Source: RYN-428 sp035551995
GTDB taxonomy: Bacteria > Planctomycetota > Phycisphaerae > Tepidisphaerales > Tepidisphaeraceae
DNA length: 64,000 nucleotides
Assembly (NCBI GenBank): GCA_035551995.1
Contig: DASZME010000078.1
Span: forward strand, 1-64,000
Direction of reading: 5' to 3'
The notes under the pieces are model-generated. The model was not told the DNA's origin and did not search any database. It saw nothing but the letters and a program-made list of their open reading frames with translations. Positions 54,233-63,050 of the stretch are shown in pieces; the first letter of the stretch is position 1, and every line of letters begins with the position of its first letter. Position numbers and translations under genes: made by a program.

Positions 54233-55056
54233 TGGTCCTCCACGATAAACCTGCGGACAAGAAATGCGACGGCAATTAAAATGCCCACGAGGATCACATG
54301 CGCGGCAATCAGTTCCTTGAGATACAGGGTGCTGAATTCATTCCAGCGTTGAAGCCGTCTCACGCCGCCGAGCAACCGGCGAATGCGGTCGATGCCGACG
54401 GTCTTGCCGTTATCCGTCGGCGATCCGCTCTGCGAAGCGATCGCGGGATAAAGCGCATAGGCCCGTCCCCGCCCCACGATCTTTCGAAGCAGATCGTCAT
54501 ACGCCACGCCCGACCAGCGCTGCTCGACGAGCAATTCGGCAAACTCACGGTTGACGACATAGGCGTGCGCCAGGCATCGAAATTTGATCTGGATCACCGA
54601 TGGAAATGACGATCGCCTTGAGGAATCGACAAAGCAGCCGAGGAAGAAAATCCGCCAGTCGCGATCGCTTTGCATGAATCGGACGGCGTCTTCCATGGCT
54701 TTGAGCGAAAATCGATGGAACGTCACGTCGTCTTCGAAGATCAAAATCTTATCGCCTCCCTCCAAACCCGCTCGCAGGCACTGCATGTGGGATTCAAAAA
54801 TTCCTTCCTCGGCGTCGGTCGGATGCTTTTGGAAAATCCGAAATTCCACCTTCCCCGCCAGGCCCACCGCGGCGAATTCCGCCTCGGCCCGCCGCCGCCG
54901 GTCGGTTCGCCCGGCGAGGGTGATGCAGTAGACGCGATCGAAATAATCCCACGGCGTGGCCCGCGACCGACCGCCGTCGCTCTGGCTCTCCGCGGCGCCG
55001 CCGGGTATTTTTACGGCCTGTTTTTCGGATGCGAAGCTGTGCAGGGTCGGCGTCAT
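54229..55056 (-). CDS. Glycosyltransferase family 25-like protein
   Basis: Glycosyltransferase of 275 aa related to GT25 (LPS biosynthesis) enzymes. Characteristic features: YFDRVYCITLAGRTDRRRRAE, the CLRAGLEGGDKILIFEDDVTFH region (the DXD-like FEDD), and a basic C-terminal membrane-like helix (VILVGILIAVAFLVRRF). The ATG at 55056 (MTPTLHS) is preferred over 55089, which would overlap the divergent gene. It overlaps the hydrolase gene by four bases. Probably adds a sugar to an envelope glycolipid or polysaccharide. Confidence 0.72.
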   Translation of the reverse strand: MTPTLHSFASEKQAVKIPGGAAESQSDGGRSRATPWDYFDRVYCITLAGRTDRRRRAEAEFAAVGLAGKVEFRIFQKHPTDAEEGIFESHMQCLRAGLEGGDKILIFEDDVTFHRFSLKAMEDAVRFMQSDRDWRIFFLGCFVDSSRRSSFPSVIQIKFRCLAHAYVVNREFAELLVEQRWSGVAYDDLLRKIVGRGRAYALYPAIASQSGSPTDNGKTVGIDRIRRLLGGVRRLQRWNEFSTLYLKELIAAHVILVGILIAVAFLVRRFIVEDQ

Positions 55057-55073
55057 CGCCTTGGAATTTAACC

Positions 55074-55523
55074 GTGCGTGAATTGGCATACAAGATCGGC
55101 CTGCGCCTCTCCCAAATCGGGTTCGTCCGCGGCGCCGTCGATGAAAAAGCCGACCTTAGCGCCTTCGACCACAAGCCGACCGTTCGAATCGTGCTGGGCG
55201 TGTCGATGATCGGCTTCAGCTATCTGATGTGCTGGCCGGCGATCAGCGCGCTGGGAGGAATTTCGATCTACTTCAAAAAGCCATGGATCGCCGCGTTTGG
55301 CGGACCGATTTTGTATGGTCTATCGCATCTCTGTTTTCTGGGCGGGATGGCGTTGTCCGGCGCAAAGTACGCCAGACTGTTTCTCCGCTGGCTCGCCCGC
55401 GTTGGCGTCGAGCGCCTGCTGTCGTGCGGGATTGACGCGAAAGAATCAACGCGACCGATCGGCCGCGAGACGCTTGAAGTTGCGTCCGACGCGAATCGCG
55501 CGCTGCCGCCCGCGGAAAGATAG
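55074..55523 (+). CDS. Small membrane protein, unknown function
   Basis: Predicted membrane protein of 149 aa. After a short hydrophilic start (VRELAYKIGLRLSQIG) come two or three hydrophobic segments (VLGVSMIGFSYLMCWPAISAL, PILYGLSHLCFLGGMAL). GTG at 55074 is chosen because an upstream ATG (55029) would run into the divergent GT25-like gene; GGAA lies ahead. No family was recognised. Close to envelope-lipid genes. Confidence 0.55.
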   Translation: MRELAYKIGLRLSQIGFVRGAVDEKADLSAFDHKPTVRIVLGVSMIGFSYLMCWPAISALGGISIYFKKPWIAAFGGPILYGLSHLCFLGGMALSGAKYARLFLRWLARVGVERLLSCGIDAKESTRPIGRETLEVASDANRALPPAER

Positions 55524-55625
55524 CGTATTTTCCGAGAGCGTATAACGCATTCGTCGTTATCGGGGGAGATACCGTTTAGTGACGAAATGGATTGAACCTC
55601 CAAATTTCAGACGCGCCTATCTCGA

Positions 55626-56597
55626 TCATGCCTCGCGGTCGCCGGCGATCGGCGGTTCTCCCACGCTCCACATGTCGTAGAAATTATAAAATTGCCATGG
55701 ATAATCCCGCACGAATTCTTCCATGCAATCGGCGAATCGCTGGGCGTATTGAGCGTAATCCCGCGAATTACGGCCAAGGCCCGGTTGAACGTCGATGATT
55801 TTCGACACCCGAAGTTCGTACGACCGCCCGCCTGTTTTCGGCGCCGTCATGACCACCACCGGCACGCCGACGGCGGAGGCAAGCCGAAACGGCGTTATCG
55901 GCAGCGAAACGTCTGCGCCGAGGAACCGGGCGGGCGCCATGCTGTGTCGATTGCCGAAGCTGCGGTCTCCCATCATCACCAGAATATCGCCGCGCAGCAG
56001 GGCCTCGGTCATCTGCATGGTCCCCTGCAATCCGCCGCGCGGATCGATGGCGGTCGATCGCCGCGGATCGAACAGGGTCGCGCTCCGAGCCTCCGGCAGC
56101 ATTACGATCGCCACGTTTTTCGGAAACTGCTTCAGCGTCGAAACGCCCGCCTGCCAGCATCCGACGTGCGCATGCACGAGCACGAAGCCCCGTTCGCCCT
56201 CGGCAAGTTTGCACAATTGATCGTGATCTGGGCAGGTCGCCGCCAGGGCGCCTGGGAACAGGTCGATCACCATTGCGTCGACCAGCGATTCGGCATAGGC
56301 GCGCACGAGCCGATAGACGTCAAACAACCGGCGGATCGATCCACGCTTTCCCGGGAAACGCCTGTTCAAATAATAGCCGCAGCGCCTGCGGACGGAGGGA
56401 TAGAACATGACGTAACCGAACGAAACGATATTGGCCATGTGGTAGCCGCGGATGATTCCGCCGAAGCGCATGAGCCGGTGGAAGAATCGATATTGCCAGT
56501 TGTGTCCGATGCCCGGCTCGGACCAATCGGCGGGCGAAACCGCCGTGGACGGCTGCGTGGCCGACGAAACAAGAGGGTGAGAATCGCTGCTACGCAT
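55626..56597 (-). CDS. LpxL/HtrB-like lysophospholipid acyltransferase
   Basis: Acyltransferase of 323 aa of the LpxL/HtrB group, which transfers an acyl chain to lipid A or similar glycolipids. The catalytic HX4(D/E) motif is modified: HVGCWQ (in VLVHAHVGCWQAGV), with Gln where Glu is normal. Other features fit: GDILVMMGDRSFGN, APARFLGADVSLPITPF and the ending FVRDYPWQFYNFYDMWS. It is divergent from the ACP-led operon across 140 bp, and is likely part of the same aryl-polyene-like cluster as its glycolipid acyltransferase. Confidence 0.85.
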   Translation of the reverse strand: MRSSDSHPLVSSATQPSTAVSPADWSEPGIGHNWQYRFFHRLMRFGGIIRGYHMANIVSFGYVMFYPSVRRRCGYYLNRRFPGKRGSIRRLFDVYRLVRAYAESLVDAMVIDLFPGALAATCPDHDQLCKLAEGERGFVLVHAHVGCWQAGVSTLKQFPKNVAIVMLPEARSATLFDPRRSTAIDPRGGLQGTMQMTEALLRGDILVMMGDRSFGNRHSMAPARFLGADVSLPITPFRLASAVGVPVVVMTAPKTGGRSYELRVSKIIDVQPGLGRNSRDYAQYAQRFADCMEEFVRDYPWQFYNFYDMWSVGEPPIAGDREA

Positions 56598-56737
56598 AGG
56601 CTCAGCCGGGTTGTCGATTGTAGGGGCGGCTTGAATTTATTCCATCTATCCATATACTGCTTTTGGCTCTTTGGAGTCTTCAATTTTCCCGGCTATGCAG
56701 TCGGATTTCATCGCGGCGGAGCGGTCAAGGGCATCGG

Positions 56738-56998
56738 ATGACTGAAGCTGAGTTGGTTCAAGCCGTCAATGCCGTTTTCGAGGAATCGTTTGAGATTCCA
56801 CCCGAAAAAATCGTCCCGGAGGCCCAGATCTTCGCGGACCTTGGTTTGGACAGCCTCGACGTGGTTGACCTGGTCGCCGCCATCCAAAAGCGATTTGGCG
56901 TGCAGCTTCGGGACGATCAGCGCGTGCATTCCATTCGTACCATGCAGGATCTTTATTCGTACCTCATCCTAATTCGCAATGAGCAGAACAAGGGCTGA
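56738..56998 (+). CDS. Acyl carrier protein
   Basis: Acyl carrier protein of 86 aa. The phosphopantetheine-binding serine is S39 in DLGLDSLDVVDL, the classic motif. The rest is helical and acidic (MTEAELVQAVNAVFEESF). It starts the rightward operon: the acyltransferase gene begins 5 bp after its stop or overlaps it. Probably carries the polyene-like acyl chain built by the ketosynthase and dehydratases downstream rather than serving general fatty-acid synthesis. Confidence 0.93.
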   Translation: MTEAELVQAVNAVFEESFEIPPEKIVPEAQIFADLGLDSLDVVDLVAAIQKRFGVQLRDDQRVHSIRTMQDLYSYLILIRNEQNKG

Positions 56999-57002
56999 TG
57001 TG

Positions 57003-57779
57003 ATGGCGGACGCGGGCGTGCGGGGGCGCTCGATGCTGGCCATTCCGCGATTCGTGCTGCTCAATTTTTTCTTTTGGACGCTCGCGCCAATTTTCTCAGT
57101 GGTCTATGTGACGCTCGACGCGATCGTCATCATCGCCTTGCACCTGGTCCAACGAAACCAGCGCAATACCCTCCGGCGATATCGCCGATCCATCAGCCAC
57201 TACGGATCGGGGATTCTCATGCTCGGCTGGCCGTTTGTGCGGGTGGAATTCGTGGACCTGGCGCCGGACGACAAGCCGCCGTTCGTATTCGTCTCGAATC
57301 ATCGCTCGGCATCCGACGCGTTTATCATGGCGGTGCTGCCGTTCGAGTGCATCCAGGTGTTGAACATCTGGCCGTCGCGAATTCCGATTCTCGGCGTGCT
57401 CGCGAAACTGGCGGGATATCTCAAGGTGCGCGAAATGCCGTTCGAGGAATTTCTCGCCGACGGAACCAAGCTGCTTAACGAAGGATGCAGCATCATCGCA
57501 TTCCCCGAAGGGACACGATCCGGATCGGCGGCGCTGGGCCCGTTTCACGGGTCGGCGTTTCGATTGGCTCAACAGAGCGGCGCCAAAATCGCCCCGTTGG
57601 TCGTCTGCGGCAACGAATCCATTCCCCCGCGCGGATCGGCCTGGCTACACCCGGGCCGCATCGTCGTCTCCAAGCTTCCCTCGGTAACGCCGGCGGATTA
57701 TGCCGATCTCAATCCGTATCAGTTGAAAACGCTCGTCCGTGACAGGATGTGGCGCCATATGGCGAAAAATCCAAGTTGA
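57003..57779 (+). CDS. PlsC-type 1-acylglycerol-3-phosphate acyltransferase
   Basis: Membrane-associated acyltransferase of 258 aa. N-terminal TM helices (FVLLNFFFWTLAPIFSVVYV region). Catalytic motif NHRSASD (HX4D, H100/D105 counted from this start); second motif FPEGTRSGSAALGPF; third LVVCGNESIPPRG. In aryl-polyene clusters an acyltransferase of this type is thought to load or attach the lipid chain. The ATG at 57003 has AAGGG upstream; an in-frame ATG at 56979 overlaps the ACP gene. Followed by the radical-SAM fusion with a 15-bp gap. Confidence 0.9.
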   Translation: MADAGVRGRSMLAIPRFVLLNFFFWTLAPIFSVVYVTLDAIVIIALHLVQRNQRNTLRRYRRSISHYGSGILMLGWPFVRVEFVDLAPDDKPPFVFVSNHRSASDAFIMAVLPFECIQVLNIWPSRIPILGVLAKLAGYLKVREMPFEEFLADGTKLLNEGCSIIAFPEGTRSGSAALGPFHGSAFRLAQQSGAKIAPLVVCGNESIPPRGSAWLHPGRIVVSKLPSVTPADYADLNPYQLKTLVRDRMWRHMAKNPS

Positions 57780-57794
57780 TTTTTGCGGAGCACG

Positions 57795-59261
57795 ATGTTG
57801 CGCGGCGATTGTTCAATTCGAGTCGGCGGCCTGGGTTTCACCCCCGAGCAAATCGACGCGTGCGTCCAGCGAAGCGGCCTGCTCTCATTAGAGCTTGAAC
57901 TCCCCGGCTCGGCCGATTGTTCCTGCGTACGTTGCCAATCCCCCGCCGCCGCCGCGCAGCCGCAATTAAGCGCCGACGAAATTCGCTCACTCATCGATCA
58001 AGCCCAGAAACTGGGCTGCCGGCGAATTATCCTGATCGATAGCGACTCCGGCGCCTGCCCTTTTCTGCATGATATCATCGACGACATTCGCGGCCGCGCG
58101 ATGGAAGCCGAACGGTTTATCGACGACGCGCGCATGACGCCGCAAGACGTGAGCTTCCATTACGAACGGCGCGTTTCGCTCTCCCTGCCGCTCGACAGCC
58201 GGGCGGCGGATCACTCGCAAAAGCAGGCGATGTTCAAACGGCTCAGCGCCTTTGGTTTCGGACGCGCCGGCGCGCCCGGCCTGGCCGTCCGGATCTCCGT
58301 CGCGGACGACAATCTCGCCGAAATTCCATCCGTGTGGCGATGGGCCAGATCATCGGGAATTGAGCCGCACGTTCAGGTCATTACGCCAAGGCCGGCGACC
58401 GATCGGACCCTGCGATGGATCGACCCCGAACGCGCGCGTATTTTGTTTGAAGACCTCGGCCGGATCGATCGCGAAGAGTTCGATCGGACCTGGGAATATT
58501 CGCCGTCGTTGACGGGAAGATCGTGCAAGCGCCATCTTTTCGCGTGTCACGCGACAGCCTGCGGCGCGATCCTTCCCTGCGTCGGCGTCACGATTCCGCT
58601 TGGCGACATTCGCGTTGAATCGCTGGGCGAGATTCTGCTCGCCAGCGACGTGATGGAAAACCTGCGCGCCTACCGCCAGACGGTGAAAGAGCCGTGCGGC
58701 GCCTGTTGCCGAAACACCGATTGTTATGGCTGCCGAGGGGCGGCTTACCAACTGACCGGCGACTATCTCGCCGGCGATCAACTCTGCTGGAAGGCCGCTT
58801 CAACCGACATTCCAAAGCTGCCGGCCGATGCCGGCGATCTTATCCCGCACGGCCCGTCGATGCTGCTGGTCGATCGGCTGGTGCAGATCGGTGAGCGCCG
58901 GGCCCGCGGCGAATTCACCATTCCGCTTGACTCGCGTTGGACCGACGCCGCGGGTAAATTCGACGAGACGGGGTTCATCGAGATGATCGCCCAATCGTTC
59001 GCCGCGTCACATGGATTTCAACTCTCGCCCGGGCAGCGCGCAAGCCATCGCGGCCTGCTTCTTGGCGTGAAGGATCTGATCATCACCGGCGAAGCCCGCG
59101 CCGGAGATCACCTGTTCATCGACACGCGCAAAACCGCTCGTTTCGGCGGGGTCGGCATCATCGAAGGCGTCGTTTCGCATGACGACGGCGCGGTGATCGC
59201 CACCGGCGAGATTAAAGTCTGGCGGCCAAGCGACGAGGTTCTTAAGGTATTGATCCCATGA
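57795..59261 (+). CDS. Degenerate radical-SAM/SPASM protein fused to hotdog dehydratase
   Basis: Protein of 488 aa. The first ~355 residues resemble a radical-SAM enzyme (LELELPGSADCSCVRCQSP; LSADEIRSLIDQAQKLGCRR). The SAM-cluster motif is altered: the cysteines are C42, C44 and C47, and where CX3CX2C needs a Cys, position 40 is Ala; the GGE motif is missing too. The SPASM-like cysteine set is intact (PCGACCRNTDCYGCRG plus a final LCW). From ~360 a hotdog domain follows, like ApeP-type 3-hydroxyacyl-ACP dehydratases (LIPHGPSMLLVDRL; FDETGFIEMIAQSF; RGLLLGVKDLI). The stop overlaps the lolA-like gene (ATGA). Whether the radical domain is active is open. Confidence 0.82.
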   Translation: MLRGDCSIRVGGLGFTPEQIDACVQRSGLLSLELELPGSADCSCVRCQSPAAAAQPQLSADEIRSLIDQAQKLGCRRIILIDSDSGACPFLHDIIDDIRGRAMEAERFIDDARMTPQDVSFHYERRVSLSLPLDSRAADHSQKQAMFKRLSAFGFGRAGAPGLAVRISVADDNLAEIPSVWRWARSSGIEPHVQVITPRPATDRTLRWIDPERARILFEDLGRIDREEFDRTWEYSPSLTGRSCKRHLFACHATACGAILPCVGVTIPLGDIRVESLGEILLASDVMENLRAYRQTVKEPCGACCRNTDCYGCRGAAYQLTGDYLAGDQLCWKAASTDIPKLPADAGDLIPHGPSMLLVDRLVQIGERRARGEFTIPLDSRWTDAAGKFDETGFIEMIAQSFAASHGFQLSPGQRASHRGLLLGVKDLIITGEARAGDHLFIDTRKTARFGGVGIIEGVVSHDDGAVIATGEIKVWRPSDEVLKVLIP

Positions 59262-59962
59262 GCATCGCCACCGCCCGAATCGCCTGGCCGATCCTGTTCG
59301 CGCTCACTGTGTTTGTCGCGCCGTCGCCGGCGGGAGATCCCACGGTCGCGACGACCGCGCCCGCCCAATCCACCGCCGCGCCCAGGCCGGCCACGCTCGA
59401 GTTGATGGCCCAGGTGCAGAATAATCTTCGCGGCATCGACTCTCTCGAAGCCGATTTCGATCAGGAAAAAAACCTCGCCGTCTTTAAGCATAAACTGAAC
59501 CTGTCGGGGCGTTTCGCGTTAAAACAGCCGAACTGGGTGATCTGGATCGTGGACAAGCCGGTCCGATACGCCATCCGCGTCGAAGGCGACGAAGTTCGCC
59601 AATGGGAAGAAGACACCAACAAAGTTCAAGTGACGCACGTCGCGGGCGATCCCACTTTCAAGGCGATTTCCGAACAGCTTCAGGCGTGGTTTCTCGGCAA
59701 TTACAAGGCGCTTGAAGCGAGCTACGCGGTTTTCGTCCTGAGCGACAAGCCGTCGCCGTTGTCGCTGCGGTTTGTTCCCAAAGCCGGGACGATGATCGCA
59801 AAGCTGATCGCCCATATCGATCTTACGTTCAGCCCCGACAACCGGACGATCGAGAAAATGATCATTCAGGAAGCCGGCGGCGATTGGACGACGTTGACGA
59901 TCAGAAACGCGCGGATCAATCAACCGATGAAGCCGCAAACGTGGGAGATCCCCCCGAGATGA
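59258..59962 (+). CDS. LolA-like lipoprotein/lipid carrier protein
   Basis: Periplasmic protein of 234 aa of the outer-membrane lipoprotein carrier LolA family. Signal peptide (MSIATARIAWPILFALTVFVAPSPAG) and an Ala/Pro linker, then the family pattern: SLEADFDQEKNLAVFKHKLNLSGRFALKQPNWVIWIVDKPVRYAIRVEGDEVRQWE (shown only as landmarks QEKNLAVF, SGRFALKQPNWVIW) and KMIIQEAGGDWTTLTI. In aryl-polyene clusters a LolA-like protein is thought to ferry the lipid across the periplasm. ATG overlaps the previous stop, and its own stop overlaps the exporter start (ATGA at both ends). Confidence 0.88.
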   Translation: MSIATARIAWPILFALTVFVAPSPAGDPTVATTAPAQSTAAPRPATLELMAQVQNNLRGIDSLEADFDQEKNLAVFKHKLNLSGRFALKQPNWVIWIVDKPVRYAIRVEGDEVRQWEEDTNKVQVTHVAGDPTFKAISEQLQAWFLGNYKALEASYAVFVLSDKPSPLSLRFVPKAGTMIAKLIAHIDLTFSPDNRTIEKMIIQEAGGDWTTLTIRNARINQPMKPQTWEIPPR

Positions 59963-62331
59963 GCGTTTCAGGCGGCGACCGCGGATCGCGAGCGATCTGG
60001 ATGGGCGTGGGCATTTTAGCGCTGGCGCTCTCCGTCGGCGGATGGTTTCGGCTGCGCATCGACAGTTCGCTTGAACCGCTGCTGCCTGAAAACAGCGATG
60101 CCCGCCAGACCGTTCTTTTCTTGCGCGATTCGAGTTTCGCTTCCAAAATCGTCCTCTGGTTTCGCCTGCGCGGCGACGGCGATGTTTCCGAGCTTTATGC
60201 CGCCGCCGACGAGGCGGAAAAACATCTCGATCCAAAACTGATCAAGCGAGTGATTCATCCGCCGCGGGACGCCGCCGCCGTGGATCAGGTTTTCGGTCTG
60301 CTCGACGACGCCGGCGAATTGCTGAATGCATCCGATCTTTCCGAAGTGGAAAAGGCCACCGCGCCCGACGCTTTGCGCAAGCGCATGCGCGAATGCTACA
60401 TGCAGCTTTTGCGGCCCGAAGGGTCGTTCATGCAGCGGATTCTTCGCAAAGATCCGCTGGGCGTCACGTCGCGAATTCTGAGCCGGCTCTACGCGCTCTC
60501 CAAAGGGATGGGCTATCGGGTCGAGGTGAAAAACGGCCGCTTCGTGCATCGTGACGGGCGGCAGATGATGCTCTTGCTGGAAACCAACGCCACCGCCACC
60601 AGCGTCGCCGATTCAAAACAACTCGTCGCGAGCCTGCGCCGGATATCCGAATCCGCGCCGGCCGGCGTTGAAATCACGCCGATCTGCGCGCAGATTCACA
60701 CCGAAGAAAATCAACGCGTAATGGAGCGCGACATCCGATGGATGGGCTTCGTCAACGGCATCGTTTTCCTGCTTCTGTTCCTGGCGGTGTCGCGCGATTG
60801 GCGCGTCGGGACGATCTTTCTGCTGCCGCTGGTCTGCATCTCGATGACCCTGGGCTTGTGCGCCCTGGTTCATCCCACGCTTTCCCTGATCGTGATCGGC
60901 GTTTCGATCACCATGGCCGGCAGCGCCGTGGACTACGGAATCTTCGTCTACACCGTCGTCTCGACGAGCAAGGACCGAAAAGCCGACCTGCGCCGAATCC
61001 GCCGGCCGCTGCTGATCAGCCATCTGACCACCCTGGGCGTTGTCCTCGCTTTTGTTTTTTCCGCGATCCCGGCATATCGCCAACTGGGCTGGCTGACCAG
61101 CGTTTCCCTGGTCGTTTCGCTTCTGGCGGCGTTGTTCGTCCTCCCGAAATTGATCCGCACCGATGGCAAAATATTGCTTCTCGGCAGCGGTATGCCGCTC
61201 AAGAGATGGGGCCGGATCATGGTCCCCATGACATTCGTCGGCGCGATGCTTTTAATCGTGATGATCGTCCTTGCGAGGAAGACCAACTTCAATGCCGACA
61301 TCGGCCGACTCGACGGCATCAGTCCGTCGGTTCGCGCGGCGGAAGTCGATTTTCAAAAAACGTGGGGCCGCAGCGACGGCGAGCTTGGCATGCTGGTCGT
61401 CACCGGCAAGACGCGCGCGCAGGCCGAGGAAGCCAACGAAAAAATAAACAACCTGATGGCCGGCCATTTCGCCGAGGGCGATTGGGTTTCGCTGAGCGAC
61501 TTCTGGCCCTCCCCCGCCACCCGGCGGGCGAATCTTCTTCGCTGGCGGCGGTTCTGGTCGCCCGACCGCATCGCCGCCCTTCGCCGCGATCTTGCCGCCG
61601 CCGGTGAACCGTACGGCTTTTCCGCCGAGGCGTTCGAGCCGTTTTTTCAAATCCTGGCTCAACCCCCGCGCGAGGACCAGTCGCGAGAAATCGTCTCGGC
61701 CGTCGAAGATCAGTTCATCGCCCGCTCCGGCGACCGCTTTCAGATGCTCAACTACTTCCCCGACACCGCTCAAACCATGGCCACCGTCCGCGACCTGGCC
61801 GCCGGACATCCCGAAGCGCAGATCGTTTCCCGCCGGGCCTTGAGCGACGCCTTCGCCCGCTCGGCGCGTTCCGAAACCCGCCTGCTCGTCGGCGTCAGCG
61901 CCGCGTTCATCATCCTTTTCCTGCTCGCCCTCACCCGCAGCGTGGTGAAGTCCGTTATCATCATGCTGCCCGCGATCGTCGGACTGCTGGCGATGCTCGC
62001 CGTGCTGTCCGCCATGGGATTATCGATGAACGTGGTGACGGTGGTCGCGGCGATCGTGGTGCTTGCGCTGACAAGCGACTATGGCGTCTTCGCCGTCTAC
62101 GCGTGGGAAAACCGCGAGCCGTTGTTCGGCCAGGGGATGGCCTCGGTTCACCTTTGCGCCCTCACCACGGCGGCGGGAACGATCGCCTTGCTGTTCGCCA
62201 GGCATCCGGCGCTGTTTCTGGTCGGCGTAAGCTTGAGTTCAGGTTTGGTCGCCGGATATCTATCCGCCTTGTTTGTCATCCCCGGCATCCTGTGGCTGCT
62301 GGATCAAACAAAATGGGGGAAAACGGCATGA
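59959..62331 (+). CDS. MMPL/RND-type exporter
   Basis: Large inner-membrane transporter of 790 aa of the MMPL family, with an RND-type 12-TM plan: TM1 near the N-terminus (GILALALSVGGWFRLRI), a periplasmic domain, a first TM cluster at ~270-410 (GFVNGIVFLLLFLAVS; SMTLGLCALVHPTLSLIVIGVSI), another loop, and a second TM cluster at ~640-790 (MLPAIVGLLAMLAVLSAMGL). Residues ITMAGSAVDYGIFVY hold the conserved TM acidic residue. APE clusters export the lipid with this type of pump. Overlaps both neighbours by four bases. Confidence 0.9.
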   Translation: MSVSGGDRGSRAIWMGVGILALALSVGGWFRLRIDSSLEPLLPENSDARQTVLFLRDSSFASKIVLWFRLRGDGDVSELYAAADEAEKHLDPKLIKRVIHPPRDAAAVDQVFGLLDDAGELLNASDLSEVEKATAPDALRKRMRECYMQLLRPEGSFMQRILRKDPLGVTSRILSRLYALSKGMGYRVEVKNGRFVHRDGRQMMLLLETNATATSVADSKQLVASLRRISESAPAGVEITPICAQIHTEENQRVMERDIRWMGFVNGIVFLLLFLAVSRDWRVGTIFLLPLVCISMTLGLCALVHPTLSLIVIGVSITMAGSAVDYGIFVYTVVSTSKDRKADLRRIRRPLLISHLTTLGVVLAFVFSAIPAYRQLGWLTSVSLVVSLLAALFVLPKLIRTDGKILLLGSGMPLKRWGRIMVPMTFVGAMLLIVMIVLARKTNFNADIGRLDGISPSVRAAEVDFQKTWGRSDGELGMLVVTGKTRAQAEEANEKINNLMAGHFAEGDWVSLSDFWPSPATRRANLLRWRRFWSPDRIAALRRDLAAAGEPYGFSAEAFEPFFQILAQPPREDQSREIVSAVEDQFIARSGDRFQMLNYFPDTAQTMATVRDLAAGHPEAQIVSRRALSDAFARSARSETRLLVGVSAAFIILFLLALTRSVVKSVIIMLPAIVGLLAMLAVLSAMGLSMNVVTVVAAIVVLALTSDYGVFAVYAWENREPLFGQGMASVHLCALTTAAGTIALLFARHPALFLVGVSLSSGLVAGYLSALFVIPGILWLLDQTKWGKTA

Positions 62332-63050
62332 AAGAATTCACGACTTTATCCCGGCGCGTCCGGACCGCGAGCAAAGGCCTCATTGGGCCGATGATCCTGA
62401 TTGCCCTACTCGGCGGCTGCGCGCAAGAACCGTTTGTGCGCCCGCCGCTGCCTGTTTTGAGCGGCGTCGATCCGCAGGCGATCCGTGAAAACTTCCCGCG
62501 CCGGTTGCCGCGGCAATTCACATCCGAAGACAGCGTGGTGATCCAGGCGCCGTTCCGGGATGATCTGGCGGTGCTGGCGGTCCTCAAGGTCGATCGCTCG
62601 GCCAAGACGTTTCGGCTGCTGGGCCTTCACCAGATGGGCATAACGATTTTCGACGTCGGCGGCGATCACGACGGGCTCACCGTCAACTCCGCCATTCCGC
62701 CGTTGATGGAGCATCGCGACGTGCTGCTGTCGATCGCGCGCGACATTCGCCGGATGTATTTCGATCTGTCGCCCGGCGCCGCCGCGACCGTTCAGGTGCG
62801 GCCCACGCGGGTGCTCTTCGAGCAAAAAACGCCGGCCGGCACGCTCGAATACCAGTTCGGCGATAAGCCTTGCGTGCTGCTTGAAAAGCGTCTGGCCGGG
62901 CTTTTTGGAACAATCTGGCGGGTGCGGTATTATGATTATCGGCCAGGCGCGGGCGGCAAACTTTATCCGCGCGGAATCGTCATGGATAATGGCCGGTATC
63001 ATTATCGGATTATCGTGAAAAATCGGGATTGGTCGGTCGAACCCTCATGA
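62328..63050 (+). CDS. DUF3261-like lipoprotein
   Basis: Predicted outer-membrane lipoprotein of 240 aa with a signal peptide and lipobox LIALLGGC (cysteine at the cleavage site). The mature part is beta-rich (VLKVDRSAKTFRLLGLHQMGITIFDV). Position directly after the MMPL gene matches the DUF3261 lipoprotein of aryl-polyene clusters, and the general pattern agrees, but the family match is by context more than by motif. ATG overlaps the exporter stop (ATGA). Confidence 0.78.
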   Translation: MKEFTTLSRRVRTASKGLIGPMILIALLGGCAQEPFVRPPLPVLSGVDPQAIRENFPRRLPRQFTSEDSVVIQAPFRDDLAVLAVLKVDRSAKTFRLLGLHQMGITIFDVGGDHDGLTVNSAIPPLMEHRDVLLSIARDIRRMYFDLSPGAAATVQVRPTRVLFEQKTPAGTLEYQFGDKPCVLLEKRLAGLFGTIWRVRYYDYRPGAGGKLYPRGIVMDNGRYHYRIIVKNRDWSVEPS

